45,779 nucleotides of DNA from Solirubrobacterales bacterium (GCA_027315255.1 DAHUYL010000065.1:1-45779), one strand, 5' to 3'. Positions 31,627-39,667 are shown, numbered from the stretch's first letter. A program made the numbers and translations. Notes: generated from the letters alone by a model not told the origin.

Positions 31627-31995
31627 AATCCCACACACCCCCTTGAGCCAGCGGGGGGGTCGTTGGATTGAGGCTGACAGAGCGCCCGAATCCCACAACC
31701 CCCTTCCGGAACCAGGAGGTGTGTTGGATCTTGGTCGTCGCAGGGTCGGCCGGACGCCCGAGACGCCGCGCCCCGGCGTTCCAACCGGCGCCGAACCGGA
31801 CCGACATCAACGTGCCACACCCCCTCGCCGCTGCCGGGGTTGGCACCGTGGCGTCGTGACAGAGCGCGAATGTGCCAACCCTCCCGCGCGGCCGGGAGGG
31901 TATGCGGCGTTGCGACCAGTCGCGGCCCGGCGTAGTGGCAGGTTGCCTCGGGGTCGGCACCCCCTGCCGTACCGACAGGGTCGGCGCGACCTGCC
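31627..31995. repeat. Array of five hairpins, two of them as linker-joined dyads
   Basis: H1 31627-31669 (feet AATCC/GGATT, C-run against G-run); H2 31689-31730 (feet AATCC/GGAT); H3 31812-31846 (GTGCCA-ACCCC against GGGGTTGGCAC, one bulge); H4 31872-31901 (ACCCTCCCG, 6-base loop, CGGGAGGGT); H5 31937-31995 (GGCAGGTTGC against GCGACCTGCC). H1 and H2 are joined by TGACAGAGCGCCCGAA (31675-31690), and H3 and H4 by TGACAGAGCGCGAA (31857-31870). Feet differ between the dyads, but within each dyad the two hairpins share them. Upstream, non-coding, and ends about 110 bases before the monooxygenase start. It resembles a palindromic-repeat element of REP/BIME type with actinobacterial sequence; copies elsewhere in the genome cannot be tested here. 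Confidence 0.65.
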
Positions 31996-32105
31996 CACCC
32001 TCGGTGGCCCCGCCCGGCAGTACGATCGGAGCCGAACGACGGACGGAGCCGCCGAGGCCCGTCGGTCCTCCGCCCAGAGGTCCAGCGAGTCAGTCCACCA
32101 GAGAG

Positions 32106-33725
32106 ATGGCCGCGCTACACCAGTACGCCGCGGACGCCGCGGACGCCGCGGACGCCGAGCCGAGCCCCGAGCACTTCGACGTGCTGATCGTCGGCGCCGG
32201 GCTGTCCGGGATCGCGTCGGCCTGGCACCTGCAACGCCACCTGCCCGGCAAGCGGTTCGCGATCCTGGAGGCGCGCGAGGCGATCGGCGGGACCTGGGAC
32301 CTGTTCCGCTACCCCGGCGTTCGCTCGGACTCCGACATGTTCACGCTCGGCTACACGTTCAGGCCGTGGGCCGCGCCGGAGGCGATCGCCGACGGCCGTG
32401 CGATCGCCGAGTACCTGCGCGAGACGGCGCGCGAGCACGGGATCGACCGCCGGATCCGCTTCGGTCACCGCGTCACCCGGGCCGAGTGGGACTCGACCGA
32501 CGCCCGCTGGACCGTCACCTGCGAGAACGCCCGCGACGCGAGCGAGAACGCGAGCGAGAACGCGAGCAACAACGCGAGCGACGCGCCGGCGGCCCGGCTG
32601 ACATGCGACTTCATCCACTTCTGCACGGGCTACTACCGCTACGACCAGGGGCACACCCCGACCTGGCCGGGAACCGAGCGCTTCCGCGGGCGGATCGTCC
32701 ATCCGCAGCACTGGCCCGACGCGCTCGACGTCGCCGGCCGCCGGATCGTCGTGATCGGCAGCGGCGCCACCGCGGTCACGCTCGTGCCCGCGCTCGCGCG
32801 CACGGCCGCGCACGTGACGATGCTCCAGCGCTCGCCGACCTACGTGATGGGGCTGCCGGCGCGCGATCCGCTGGCCGACCTGCTCCGGCGCCGGTTGCCG
32901 GCACCGCTCGGCCACCGGCTCGCCCGGCTCAAGCAGATCGTCCTGACCGCCGCCTTCTACGAGCTCAGCCGGCGCCGGCCGGCGCTCGTCAAGCGGCTGC
33001 TGCGCGCCGGCCTGAAGCGCCGCCTGCCGGCCGGCTTCGACGTCGACCGTCACTTCAAGCCGAGCTACGCACCGTGGGACCAGCGGCTCTGCATCGTCCC
33101 CGACGACGACCTGTTCGAGGCGATCGGACAGCGGCGCGCCGCTGTCGTGACGGACACGATCGAGACGTTCACCGAGACGGGCGTCCGCCTGCGCTCCGGA
33201 ACGCAGCTGGACGCCGACGTGATCGTCACGGCCACCGGCCTCGAGCTGCTCGCGCTGGGCGGAACCGAGCTGTCGGTCGACGGGCGCCCGGTCGACGTCG
33301 CGGCGACGATCGCCTACAAGGGAACGCTGTTCACCGGGATCCCGAACGCGGCGCTCGCGATCGGATACACGAACGCGTCGTGGACGCTGAAGGCCGAGCT
33401 GATCTGCGAGTACGTGTGCCGGCTGCTCGCGTTCATGGACTCCCACGGCTACGACTGGTGCGTCCCGCTCGAGCCCGACGAATCGCAGCCGCGGCTGCCG
33501 CTGCTCAACCTCACCTCCGGCTACGTGCGGAGGGCCAGCGATCGGCTGCCGAAGCAGACCGACCGCGCGCCCTGGCGCATGAACCAGAGCTGGTTCGCCG
33601 ACGTCCGCGACCTGCGCCGCGCGCGGATCGACGACGGTGGCATCCGCTTCGGACACGCGGGCGAGCCGGTCGGCCTCGACGCCGCCTCGGACCTGCTCGT
33701 GCGCGGCGATGTGAATCTGACCTGA
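32106..33725 (+). CDS. Flavin-containing Baeyer-Villiger-type monooxygenase (EthA-like)
   Basis: A protein of 539 aa from the ATG at 32106. FAD-binding Rossmann motif GAGLSG at 30-35, the FAD-contact EAREAIGGTWDLFRYPGVRSDSD region, a Baeyer-Villiger-type fingerprint in the form FRGRIVHPQHWPD, the second NADPH Rossmann motif VIGSGATAVTLVPAL, and VTATGLEL near the end. These enzymes use NADPH and O2 to oxygenate ketones, sulfides or steroids; EthA of Mycobacterium is the closest type by motif. Two low-complexity insertions stand out: DAADAADA near the N-terminus and ASENASENASNNASDA between the NADPH strands, made by 9- to 15-base repeats. The frame is open upstream through the hairpin array, but there is no start-like context there. 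Confidence 0.9.
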   Translation: MAALHQYAADAADAADAEPSPEHFDVLIVGAGLSGIASAWHLQRHLPGKRFAILEAREAIGGTWDLFRYPGVRSDSDMFTLGYTFRPWAAPEAIADGRAIAEYLRETAREHGIDRRIRFGHRVTRAEWDSTDARWTVTCENARDASENASENASNNASDAPAARLTCDFIHFCTGYYRYDQGHTPTWPGTERFRGRIVHPQHWPDALDVAGRRIVVIGSGATAVTLVPALARTAAHVTMLQRSPTYVMGLPARDPLADLLRRRLPAPLGHRLARLKQIVLTAAFYELSRRRPALVKRLLRAGLKRRLPAGFDVDRHFKPSYAPWDQRLCIVPDDDLFEAIGQRRAAVVTDTIETFTETGVRLRSGTQLDADVIVTATGLELLALGGTELSVDGRPVDVAATIAYKGTLFTGIPNAALAIGYTNASWTLKAELICEYVCRLLAFMDSHGYDWCVPLEPDESQPRLPLLNLTSGYVRRASDRLPKQTDRAPWRMNQSWFADVRDLRRARIDDGGIRFGHAGEPVGLDAASDLLVRGDVNLT

Positions 33726-33781
33726 TCGCGGTCAGACCGCGCACCAGCTGACGCTGTCGAGGTCGATCGGCTCGAGCTCGA

Positions 33782-34582
33782 TCAACCTCGCCGGCGTCGG
33801 GACTGCGCCCACGTCCAACCCCGGCTGAGCGTGTACGCGCAGGCGCTGCCAGACCCGACGAAGAACCCGACCGGCCAGTTCGTCTGAAACGACAGCGCGA
33901 TCGCGGCCCACACGACCGCCAGCGCGATCGCGACCGACAGCGCGACCGCGACGCCTGGCCTGACCGTGAACGCGCGCGCAGCGGCGGGCGGACCGATCAT
34001 CACGCTGAAGATCAGCGTCGTGCCGACGACGGGGACCGTCATCGTCGTCACGGCCGCGACCAGTAGCAGGAACGCGAGCTCGACCGCGAACGGGGCGAGC
34101 CCCCGGGCCGAGGCGGAGTCCGGCAGCACCGAGGCGAGCAGCAGCGGCCGCCACAGCAGCGCCAGCGCCGCCATGCAGCCGGCGGCGAGCGCGAGCGTCG
34201 GGGCGAGCTGGTTCGCGCCGATCCCGAGCACCTCGCCGAACAGCAGCGACTCGAGCGCGGGCGCGTCCTGGGCCGTGAACGACAGCAGCAGCGCGCCCAG
34301 CCCGAGCATGAACACGAGCGCGAGCGCAGTCGCGACGTCGTGGCGTCCGCGCCGGCCGAGCAGGCCGATCCCGAGCGCTCCCCCGGCCGAGAACGCCGCC
34401 AGCCCGATCAGGGTGTTGATGCCGGCCAGCAGCGCAGCCGCGGCGCCGGCGAACGAGCCGCCCGGGACCGCATGGGCGACGAATGCAGAGCCGCGCAGCA
34501 CGACGAAGAAGCCGACGGCGCCGCCGACCGCCGCGACGACGCTGGCGACGATCCACGCGTTCGTCATGAACCCCGAGAACAC
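33782..34582 (-). CDS. znuB: Zinc ABC transporter permease, second subunit (ZnuB family)
   Basis: A protein of 266 aa from a GTG at 34582 with a GAGG ribosome binding site; MTNAWIVASVVAAVGG at 34567 is a second option. About eight membrane helices in the ABC-3 family pattern: VLRGSAFVAHAVPGGSFAGA after helix 1, GIGLLGRRGRHDVATALALVF, ESLLFGEVLGI and the late TTLIFSVMIGPPAAARAFT. Its start lies 12 bases after the stop of a related permease, so this locus encodes two different ABC-3 permeases, presumably a heterodimer. Last gene of the znu operon. It could be manganese-specific; zinc is inferred from the adjoining zur. Confidence 0.85.
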   Translation of the reverse strand: MFSGFMTNAWIVASVVAAVGGAVGFFVVLRGSAFVAHAVPGGSFAGAAAALLAGINTLIGLAAFSAGGALGIGLLGRRGRHDVATALALVFMLGLGALLLSFTAQDAPALESLLFGEVLGIGANQLAPTLALAAGCMAALALLWRPLLLASVLPDSASARGLAPFAVELAFLLLVAAVTTMTVPVVGTTLIFSVMIGPPAAARAFTVRPGVAVALSVAIALAVVWAAIALSFQTNWPVGFFVGSGSACAYTLSRGWTWAQSRRRRG

Positions 34583-34593
34583 TTCCGCCTCGC

Positions 34594-35469
34594 CTACCCG
34601 CCGCCCGAGCGCCGGCTCCACAGCCGCGCGCCGATGTAGCCGATCAGGACGAACGTGACGACGAAGAAGCTGACCGGCCAACCATGGTGCAGCGGTGGCC
34701 AGTAGTAGCTGTCCCAGGCGGCGAGGATCCCGAGCCAGACGGCGGCGACGCCCAGGGCAGCGGCGGCGGCGATCGCGTGGGACGGACGGCGGGTCAGCTG
34801 CAGGGCGGTCGCGGCCGGACCGACGAGCAGCGCCGTCGACAGGATCGCGCCGATCGTGACCGCGGCGAGCGCAACCGCCAGCGCCAGCGCCAGCAGGTAC
34901 AAGGCCCCGAGCGCGCGAACCGGCAGTCCCCGCGCCGCCGCCAGCTCGCCGCTGACGGACGCGAGCAGCAGTGGACGGTAGAGCACCAGCACGAGCGCCA
35001 GCGCGACTGCGCCGAAGCCCGCGACCAGTGGCAGCAGCGAGCTGTCGAGCAGGAACACGTCGCCGAACAGGATCGTGACCGGCTCGCCACTGGTCGACTG
35101 CTCGATCGTCCCCAGATACAGGAACAGCGCGGCGAGCCCGAAGCCGAAGCCGAGCACGATCCCGGTCGCGAGATCGCGGAAGGCGGCCCGCGCGTGCCGG
35201 ACGCCGATCAGCTCGATCGCGCCCGCGGCCGCGACGGCGATCGCGACGAACCCCCACAGCGGCGCGACCCCCGCCAGATACGCGCTCGAGCCACCGGCGG
35301 CACCGATGTCGCCGAGCGCCTCGCCCGCGAACGACTGCCCTCGCAGCACCGTGAACACCCCGACGCAGGCGGCGACGACCGCGACCAGCGCGCCGATTAG
35401 CGCTGCGCGCTGGACCAACCCGCTGGCGAAGAACCCCGGTTCGACGATCGCCCTCAGCACCTGCCCCAT
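34594..35469 (-). CDS. znuB: Zinc ABC transporter permease, first subunit (ZnuB family)
   Basis: A protein of 291 aa with eight or more membrane helices of the ABC-3 family: VFTVLRGQSFAGEALGDIGAA after helix 1, IELIGVRHARAAFRDLATGI, ILFGDVFLLDSSLL, LASVSGELAAARGLPVRALG as the ATPase-coupling loop and GAILSTALLVGPAATALQL. The start codon is directly next to the stop of the ATPase gene, so translation is coupled. It forms the membrane channel with the downstream permease. Compared with that permease it is longer by 25 residues and has its own N-terminus (VLRAIVEPGFFASGLVQRAA). Confidence 0.88.
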   Translation of the reverse strand: MGQVLRAIVEPGFFASGLVQRAALIGALVAVVAACVGVFTVLRGQSFAGEALGDIGAAGGSSAYLAGVAPLWGFVAIAVAAAGAIELIGVRHARAAFRDLATGIVLGFGFGLAALFLYLGTIEQSTSGEPVTILFGDVFLLDSSLLPLVAGFGAVALALVLVLYRPLLLASVSGELAAARGLPVRALGALYLLALALAVALAAVTIGAILSTALLVGPAATALQLTRRPSHAIAAAAALGVAAVWLGILAAWDSYYWPPLHHGWPVSFFVVTFVLIGYIGARLWSRRSGGG

Positions 35470-36342
35470 CTAGACGATCTCGACCGTGTCGTGATCACTG
35501 CCGGCCGCTTCGAAGGGGTGCTCGTCGTGCCCGGCACCGGCGACGACCAGCACGCGCCCGTGGACGCGCAGCACGTCGACGTGGTGGCCGTACAGCGCCG
35601 ACAGCACGTCCGAGCGGATCACCTCGTGCGCGGTGCCGGTGGCCGCGCGGCCGTCGGCCAGGTAGACGATCCGGTCCATCACGGGCAGCAGCGGGTTCAT
35701 CTCGTGCGCCGAGATCAGGATCGCGATCCGCTGCTCGGCGGCGATCTGCGCGAGCAGCCGCACGACCTCCTGGGCGCTGCGCAGGTCGAGGTTCGCGAGC
35801 GGCTCGTCGAGCAACAGCAGCCGGGGGCGGCTTGCGAGCGCGTGCGCGATCAGGATCCGCTGCTGCTCGCCGCCCGACAGCCTCCCGACCCGAGCGTCGG
35901 CGAAGGCCCCGGCGCCGACCGCCTCGACCAGCTCCTGCACGCGCGCGCGGCGGCTGCGCGAGGGCAGCGGCAGCCCGAGCCGGTGGCCGTCGAGCCCGAG
36001 CCCGACCAGGTCACGGCCGCGCAGCGGCATGTCGGGGTCGAGCTGGAACTTCTGCGGCACGTAGCCGACCTCGCCACGCTCGCCAGTGCCGGTCACGCGC
36101 CCCGAGCTCACTGCCTGCAGCCCGAGGATCACCCGGAAGAGGGTCGTCTTGCCGGCCCCGTTCGAGCCGATCAGGCCGGTGAACTCGCCGGCGCGCAGTG
36201 TGAAGCCCACGCGATCGAGCACCGTGCGGCCGCCGAGCCGGACGCTGACATCGTCGACGCCCAGGATGACGGGCGCGCCGGCGGCTTGGGGCACGCCGGC
36301 ACGCCCTGCCGCGGTCGCGGCCGGTCGGGGTCCCTCGCTCAC
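35470..36342 (-). CDS. znuC: Zinc ABC transporter ATP-binding protein
   Basis: A protein of 290 aa from the GTG at 36342, which overlaps the znuA stop as GTGA. After a Pro/Ala-rich leader the ATPase begins VILGVDDVSVRLGGRTVLD, with Walker A GSNGAGKT, Q-loop GYVPQKFQLDPDMP, signature LSGGEQQR, Walker B LLLLDEP and H-loop SAHEMNPLLPV. The PQKF...D motif and the HEMN H-loop are usual for metal-type ABC ATPases. The C-terminal tail contains several His (YGHHVDVLRVHG, HDEHPFEAAGSDHD), which could sense or buffer zinc. Energises import by the two ABC-3 permeases. Confidence 0.9.
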   Translation of the reverse strand: MSEGPRPAATAAGRAGVPQAAGAPVILGVDDVSVRLGGRTVLDRVGFTLRAGEFTGLIGSNGAGKTTLFRVILGLQAVSSGRVTGTGERGEVGYVPQKFQLDPDMPLRGRDLVGLGLDGHRLGLPLPSRSRRARVQELVEAVGAGAFADARVGRLSGGEQQRILIAHALASRPRLLLLDEPLANLDLRSAQEVVRLLAQIAAEQRIAILISAHEMNPLLPVMDRIVYLADGRAATGTAHEVIRSDVLSALYGHHVDVLRVHGRVLVVAGAGHDEHPFEAAGSDHDTVEIV

Positions 36343-37259
36343 CGCAACCGCTCGGTCGAGACGTGATCGGCGACCGCGCGCTCGAGCGCGTTCACCTCCG
36401 CGAGCATCCACGACTGGTAGTCGTAGCCCGGCTCCGGCATCGTCTCGTAGAACCCGACGACCGGGACGTGCCCGCTGCGCGCCTGCGCCAGGAACGAGGC
36501 GGTGAGCGTGTCGGTGACCTGCTGGTTGTAGACCAGCACCGCGACGCGATGGCGTGCCAGCAGCTCGTTCTGGTAGGCGATCGCCTGCGGCGCCGGGTCG
36601 ACGCCGTTCATCACGTCGGCCTGGAGCGCGAACGGGGTTGCGAGCACCGCGCCGGCAGCCCGCAGCAGGTAGTCGGCGAGCGGCTCGGTGACGGCCACCT
36701 GCGTGTGCGGATAGCGGCGCGCGAACCGGACGAGCGCCCGCTGGAACGGCTCGAGCGAGCTCTCGAACCGCCTGGCGTTGGCGGCGAAGTAGGCACGGTG
36801 CGCGGGCGCGATGGCCGACAGCTCCGCGGCCAGCTCACGCGCCAGCGCCGGCATCGTCCGCGGCATGTACCAGAGGTGCGGGTTGGCGGTCGAGTCCGGC
36901 AGCCCGAGCAGGTGCTGGACGACGATCACCCGGCGCGACCTGCTCGCCGAGCCCGACTCGATCCTGTCCATGAACGTGTCGTAGCCGAGCCCGTTCTGCA
37001 CGATCAGGCGCGCCGCGGCGACCGTCTGGGCGATGCTCGGGCTCGCCTCGAAGCTGTGCGGGTCGGCGTTCGGGCTGTGCTCGATCGCGGTGACCGCCAC
37101 ATAGCGCCCGCCGATCTGGGAGATCACGTTCGCGTACTGGTTCTCGGCCCCGACCGCGACGATCCGCCCGCCGCCGACACGGCTTGCGGCCGCGCCGCCG
37201 CATGCGGTGAGCACGAGCGCTGTGACGGCTGCCGCGAAGCTCAGTGAAACCGACTTCAC
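36339..37259 (-). CDS. znuA: Zinc ABC transporter substrate-binding lipoprotein
   Basis: A protein of 306 aa from a GTG at 37259, with a lipoprotein signal ending LTAC at Cys20. Cluster A-I metal-binding fold: NQYANVISQIGG, the ligand region HSPNADPHSFE (His68), NPHLWYMP (His128) and a late FYETMPEPG with an acidic ligand. Where many ZnuA proteins have a third His this one reads AVTEPLADYL, so the site may be 2 His plus 1-2 acidic residues. No His-rich loop. It should capture Zn2+ outside the membrane for the downstream transporter. The -10 TAGGAT (minus, 37267-37272) is 7 bases from the GTG, indicating a leaderless mRNA under control of the palindrome at 37277-37299. Confidence 0.9.
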   Translation of the reverse strand: MKSVSLSFAAAVTALVLTACGGAAASRVGGGRIVAVGAENQYANVISQIGGRYVAVTAIEHSPNADPHSFEASPSIAQTVAAARLIVQNGLGYDTFMDRIESGSASRSRRVIVVQHLLGLPDSTANPHLWYMPRTMPALARELAAELSAIAPAHRAYFAANARRFESSLEPFQRALVRFARRYPHTQVAVTEPLADYLLRAAGAVLATPFALQADVMNGVDPAPQAIAYQNELLARHRVAVLVYNQQVTDTLTASFLAQARSGHVPVVGFYETMPEPGYDYQSWMLAEVNALERAVADHVSTERLR

Positions 37260-37266
37260 GTGCGCT

Positions 37267-37272
37267 ATCCTA
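37267..37272 (-). promoter_or_regulatory. -10 element of znuA, probably leaderless
   Basis: TAGGAT on the minus strand, 7 bases before the GTG of znuA, with no ribosome binding site. The Zur-type palindrome lies directly upstream, over the spacer to the -35 region, a good place for repression. Confidence 0.4.
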
Positions 37273-37276
37273 ACAG

Positions 37277-37299
37277 AGAACGAGACCGAGTCTCACTCT
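37277..37299. promoter_or_regulatory. Candidate Zur operator, Fur-family 7-1-7 palindrome
   Basis: AGA-AC-GAGAC-CGA-GTCTC-AC-TCT: two 5-base perfect arms plus outer AGA/TCT, 23 bases in all. Written as 7-1-7 it is CGAGACC-G-AGTCTCA. It sits between znuA and zur, upstream of both promoters. The core differs from the AT-rich Zur boxes known from Streptomyces and Mycobacterium, so assignment rests on symmetry and position. Confidence 0.6.
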
Positions 37300-37343
37300 T
37301 GTCTCGGGCTCGAGCCATAGCCGTTCCGGACCGTTCGCGACTC

Positions 37344-37349
37344 TATGCT
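37344..37349 (+). promoter_or_regulatory. -10 element of zur, probably leaderless
   Basis: TATGCT followed by 7 bases and then the ATG at 37357. The earlier in-frame ATG at 37345 is part of this hexamer, so it is unlikely to be in the transcript. Confidence 0.35.
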
Positions 37350-37356
37350 TGCGACG

Positions 37357-37812
37357 ATGCTCGCCGACACCGCCACCGACTGGGCCGCCTACGCGCGTGC
37401 GGTGCTCGTCCGCGCGGGGCACCACCGCGGCGCCGCGCGGGAGCGGCTGATCGACCTGCTGGCGCGGCAGAACTGCGCGCTCAGCGCGATCGAGATCGAG
37501 GACGCGCTGCGGCGCGGACGCCGCGGCCAGCGACCCGTCGGGCGGGCGAGCATCTACCGGACGCTCGAGCTCCTGCACGCCCACGATCTCGTCATCCGGC
37601 TGGATGTCGGCGACGGCGTCGCTCGTTACGAGCCCGCCGGCCCCACCTCCGAGCACCACCATCATCATCTGCTGTGCGACCACTGCGGCCGGCTGGTGCC
37701 GTTCGAGGATGCCGCGCTCGAGCGGTCGATCGAGAAGCTGTCGGACCGGCTCGGGTTCCGCACGACCGACCACGAGGTCACGCTGCGGGGCGACTGCCCC
37801 GACTGCCGCTAG
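37357..37812 (+). CDS. zur: Fur-family zinc uptake regulator
   Basis: A protein of 151 aa from the ATG at 37357 (MLADTATDWAAYARAVLVRA); an ATG at 37345 adds four residues but overlaps the -10 hexamer. The winged helix is visible as RERLIDLLARQNCALSAIEI, then GRASIYRTLELLHAHDLVIR as recognition helix. The metal-sensing part has five successive His (SEHHHHHLLCDHCG), CDHC and the late CPDC, forming the structural Cys4 zinc site and the regulatory site. It probably represses znuA-znuC-znuB-znuB when zinc is plentiful. Divergent from znuA, with the 7-1-7 palindrome in the spacer. Ferric or manganese sensing cannot be excluded, but adjacency to znuA favours zinc. Confidence 0.88.
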   Translation: MLADTATDWAAYARAVLVRAGHHRGAARERLIDLLARQNCALSAIEIEDALRRGRRGQRPVGRASIYRTLELLHAHDLVIRLDVGDGVARYEPAGPTSEHHHHHLLCDHCGRLVPFEDAALERSIEKLSDRLGFRTTDHEVTLRGDCPDCR

Positions 37813-37825
37813 GGCAACTGCGACG

Positions 37826-38473
37826 ATGCCGCTTCCCCAGCAGTTGCGCGGCCGCATGCCCCAGGCGGTCCGCGACAACCAGGCGCTGCGCGCGCTCGCA
37901 CTCGGGGCCGGGCTGATCCCGCCGCGTCCGATGCACTCGGCGGCCGAGGGCGAGCTGCTGCGGACGCTCGTGCGCGACACGGGCGCGCGCGCGGTCGTGG
38001 AGATCGGCGTCTACGAGGGGTCGTCCGCGGTCGTGCTGTGCGATGCGCTCCAGCCGGGAGCCGACCTGCACCTGATCGACCCGTTCGTCGACGAGCGCGG
38101 CACCTCGCTGAACTTCGGCTGGCGCGCGAACCCGACCGCGACCCGCCTCGCCGTGCGTCGGGCGGCGAGCGAGATCAGGGTCCATTGGCACGTGGCCCGC
38201 AGCCAGGAAGTCGGCCGCAGCTGGCAGGCCGGCCCGGTCGACCTCGTGTTCGTCGACGGCGACCACAGTTACGCGGGCTGCATGGAGGACTGGGAGGTGT
38301 GGCATCCGCATGTCAGGCCAGGTGGCGCGATCGCATTCCACGACGCGCTCGGACCGCGGGGGAGCGAGGGGCCGACGCGGGTCGTCGCCGAGCTGTTCCG
38401 GTTGCGCGAGCCGTGGGAGTGGCGACTCCTCGCCGAGGTCGACAGGATGGTCGTCGTCCGCCGGGAGGAGTGA
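37826..38473 (+). CDS. Class I SAM-dependent methyltransferase (Methyltransf_24-type)
   Basis: A protein of 215 aa from the ATG at 37826 (MPLPQQLRGRMPQAVRDNQA), 13 bases after the zur stop. SAM-binding motif I ARAVVEIGVYEGSSAVVLCDAL, then LHLIDPFVDERGTS, VDLVFVDGDHSYAGCMEDW (the DGDHxY motif of this family, as in O-methyltransferases and cephalosporin hydroxylase-like proteins) and HVRPGGAIAFHDALGP. The metal-binding acidic residues of catechol O-methyltransferases are partly kept. The substrate is unknown. Its place directly after zur does not give a clue to function, and no ribosome binding site is clear. Confidence 0.85.
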   Translation: MPLPQQLRGRMPQAVRDNQALRALALGAGLIPPRPMHSAAEGELLRTLVRDTGARAVVEIGVYEGSSAVVLCDALQPGADLHLIDPFVDERGTSLNFGWRANPTATRLAVRRAASEIRVHWHVARSQEVGRSWQAGPVDLVFVDGDHSYAGCMEDWEVWHPHVRPGGAIAFHDALGPRGSEGPTRVVAELFRLREPWEWRLLAEVDRMVVVRREE

Positions 38474-38508
38474 GATCCGTTGCGGCCCGATACTGAGCGT
38501 GCAGCTGT

Positions 38509-38518
38509 GGAACGTTTC
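38509..38518. promoter_or_regulatory. Candidate LacI-family operator upstream of the regulator gene
   Basis: GGAACGTTTC with a central CG and symmetrical G-n-AACGTT-n-C, the usual core of LacI/GalR sites (compare TGAAACGTTTCA-type boxes). It lies 74 bases before the ATG at 38592, so autoregulation is possible. A second copy before the aromatic-degradation operon was not seen. Confidence 0.35.
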
Positions 38519-38591
38519 GCGTCTAACATCAGGCTGTGCATCACCGTGCATTCCCTGCGGCGCTCGCAGCCGGGCTAACCGGCTGGCACCG

Positions 38592-39665
38592 ATGAGCCAG
38601 GTCATGGGGGGCGGCCGCCGGCGGCCCGGGCGCGCGGTCACGATGAACGACGTGGCGGCGGCGGGGGTCGCGCAGAGCACGGTCTCGCGGATCCTCAACG
38701 ACACTCCGGCGCCGATCCCGGTGTCGCCGGAGACGCGCGAGCGCGTGCTGAAGATCGCCCGCGAGCTGGGTTATCGACCTCACCCGATCGCCCGCGCGCT
38801 GCGCGGCGCGCCGACGATGCTGCTCGGAGCGATCGTCCGCGACATCACCGACCCGTTCTTCGCCGGCGCGGTCGAGGCGCTCGTGCTCGAGGCGAAGGCC
38901 CACGGCTACTCGGTCGTGCTCGGCCACGCCCGCGCGGCCGAGGACGAGGCGCTGGCGCTGACCGCCGTGCTCGAGGCGCGACAGTGCGACGGGATCGTGC
39001 TGCTGGGTGACTTCCGGGCCGAGCAACGGCTCGTCGAGGACCTCAGCTCCGGACACGCCCATGTCGTCGGGCTGTGGCACGGAACCAGCCGCGACCACCC
39101 GTTCCCCACCGTCGGGGTCGACAACCGGGCGGGCGTGCGAGCGGCGCTCGCCCACCTGCGGGGACTGGGTCACGAGCGGATCGCGTTCGTCGGTGCAGAG
39201 TCGCTCGGCGACCAGCACGACCGCCTGGCCGCCTACCAGGAGTCGATGGACGAGCACGGTGGCATGCCTTCGTCCTGCTTCCTGCAGCGGGTCTCCAACA
39301 CGATCGAAGCCGGCTCAGGCGCGCTCGCGCTGCTGCTGGAGGCCGAGCCGCGTCCGACAGCGGTCCTCGCTGCGACCGACGCGCTCGCGCTCGGTCTGCT
39401 GCACGGCGCCTACCAGCTCGGTGTGAGGGTCCCCGACGAGCTGTCCGTCGTGGGGTTCGACGACATCCCCTGGTCGTCGGCGAGCGTGCCGCCGCTGACG
39501 ACCGTGAAGATGCCGATTGCGGAGATCATCGCCACCGGCGTCGCGCTCTGCGTCGGCGAAGGGGCGTGGGACGGCGAGGGCGCCCCGCCGCAGCAGGTGT
39601 TCCAGCCGCAGCTGATCGAGCGCCTGTCGACGGCGCGAGCCGAGCAGGCTGCACTCAGCGGTTAG
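38592..39665 (+). CDS. LacI-family transcriptional regulator
   Basis: A protein of 357 aa from the ATG at 38592. HTH region VTMNDVAAAGVAQSTVSRIL (about 16-35) with the hinge helix, then a periplasmic-binding-protein-like sensor: RVLKIARELGYRPHPIARAL, GAIVRDITDPFFAGAVEAL, GLGHERIAFVGAESL, TAVLAATDALALGLLHGA and DELSVVGFDDIPWSSASVPP. It is convergent with the aromatic-degradation operon, with only 2 bases between the two stop codons. It may control that operon by distant binding or respond to an unrelated ligand. The exact start is uncertain, as no ribosome binding site is clear; the extra Arg-rich N-terminus (MGGGRRRPGRA) is usual in actinobacterial members. Confidence 0.9.
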   Translation: MSQVMGGGRRRPGRAVTMNDVAAAGVAQSTVSRILNDTPAPIPVSPETRERVLKIARELGYRPHPIARALRGAPTMLLGAIVRDITDPFFAGAVEALVLEAKAHGYSVVLGHARAAEDEALALTAVLEARQCDGIVLLGDFRAEQRLVEDLSSGHAHVVGLWHGTSRDHPFPTVGVDNRAGVRAALAHLRGLGHERIAFVGAESLGDQHDRLAAYQESMDEHGGMPSSCFLQRVSNTIEAGSGALALLLEAEPRPTAVLAATDALALGLLHGAYQLGVRVPDELSVVGFDDIPWSSASVPPLTTVKMPIAEIIATGVALCVGEGAWDGEGAPPQQVFQPQLIERLSTARAEQAALSG

Positions 39666-39667
39666 GC

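Noticed and set aside
31872-32105. N-terminal extension of the monooxygenase through the hairpin array
   Set aside because: The translated text is low-complexity and hairpin-derived, while homologous sequence begins shortly after the ATG at 32106.
32130-32590. Micro-repeats GCGGACGCC and GCGAGCGAGAAC in the monooxygenase gene
   Set aside because: They encode in-frame Ala-Asp-Ala and Ala-Ser-Glu-Asn inserts in loops; simple slippage explains them and no separate element is needed.
33732-34556. Minus-strand ORF with Arg/Gly-rich text in the zinc permease region
   Set aside because: A shadow frame of the second ABC-3 permease gene, which has clear membrane helices in the neighbouring frame.
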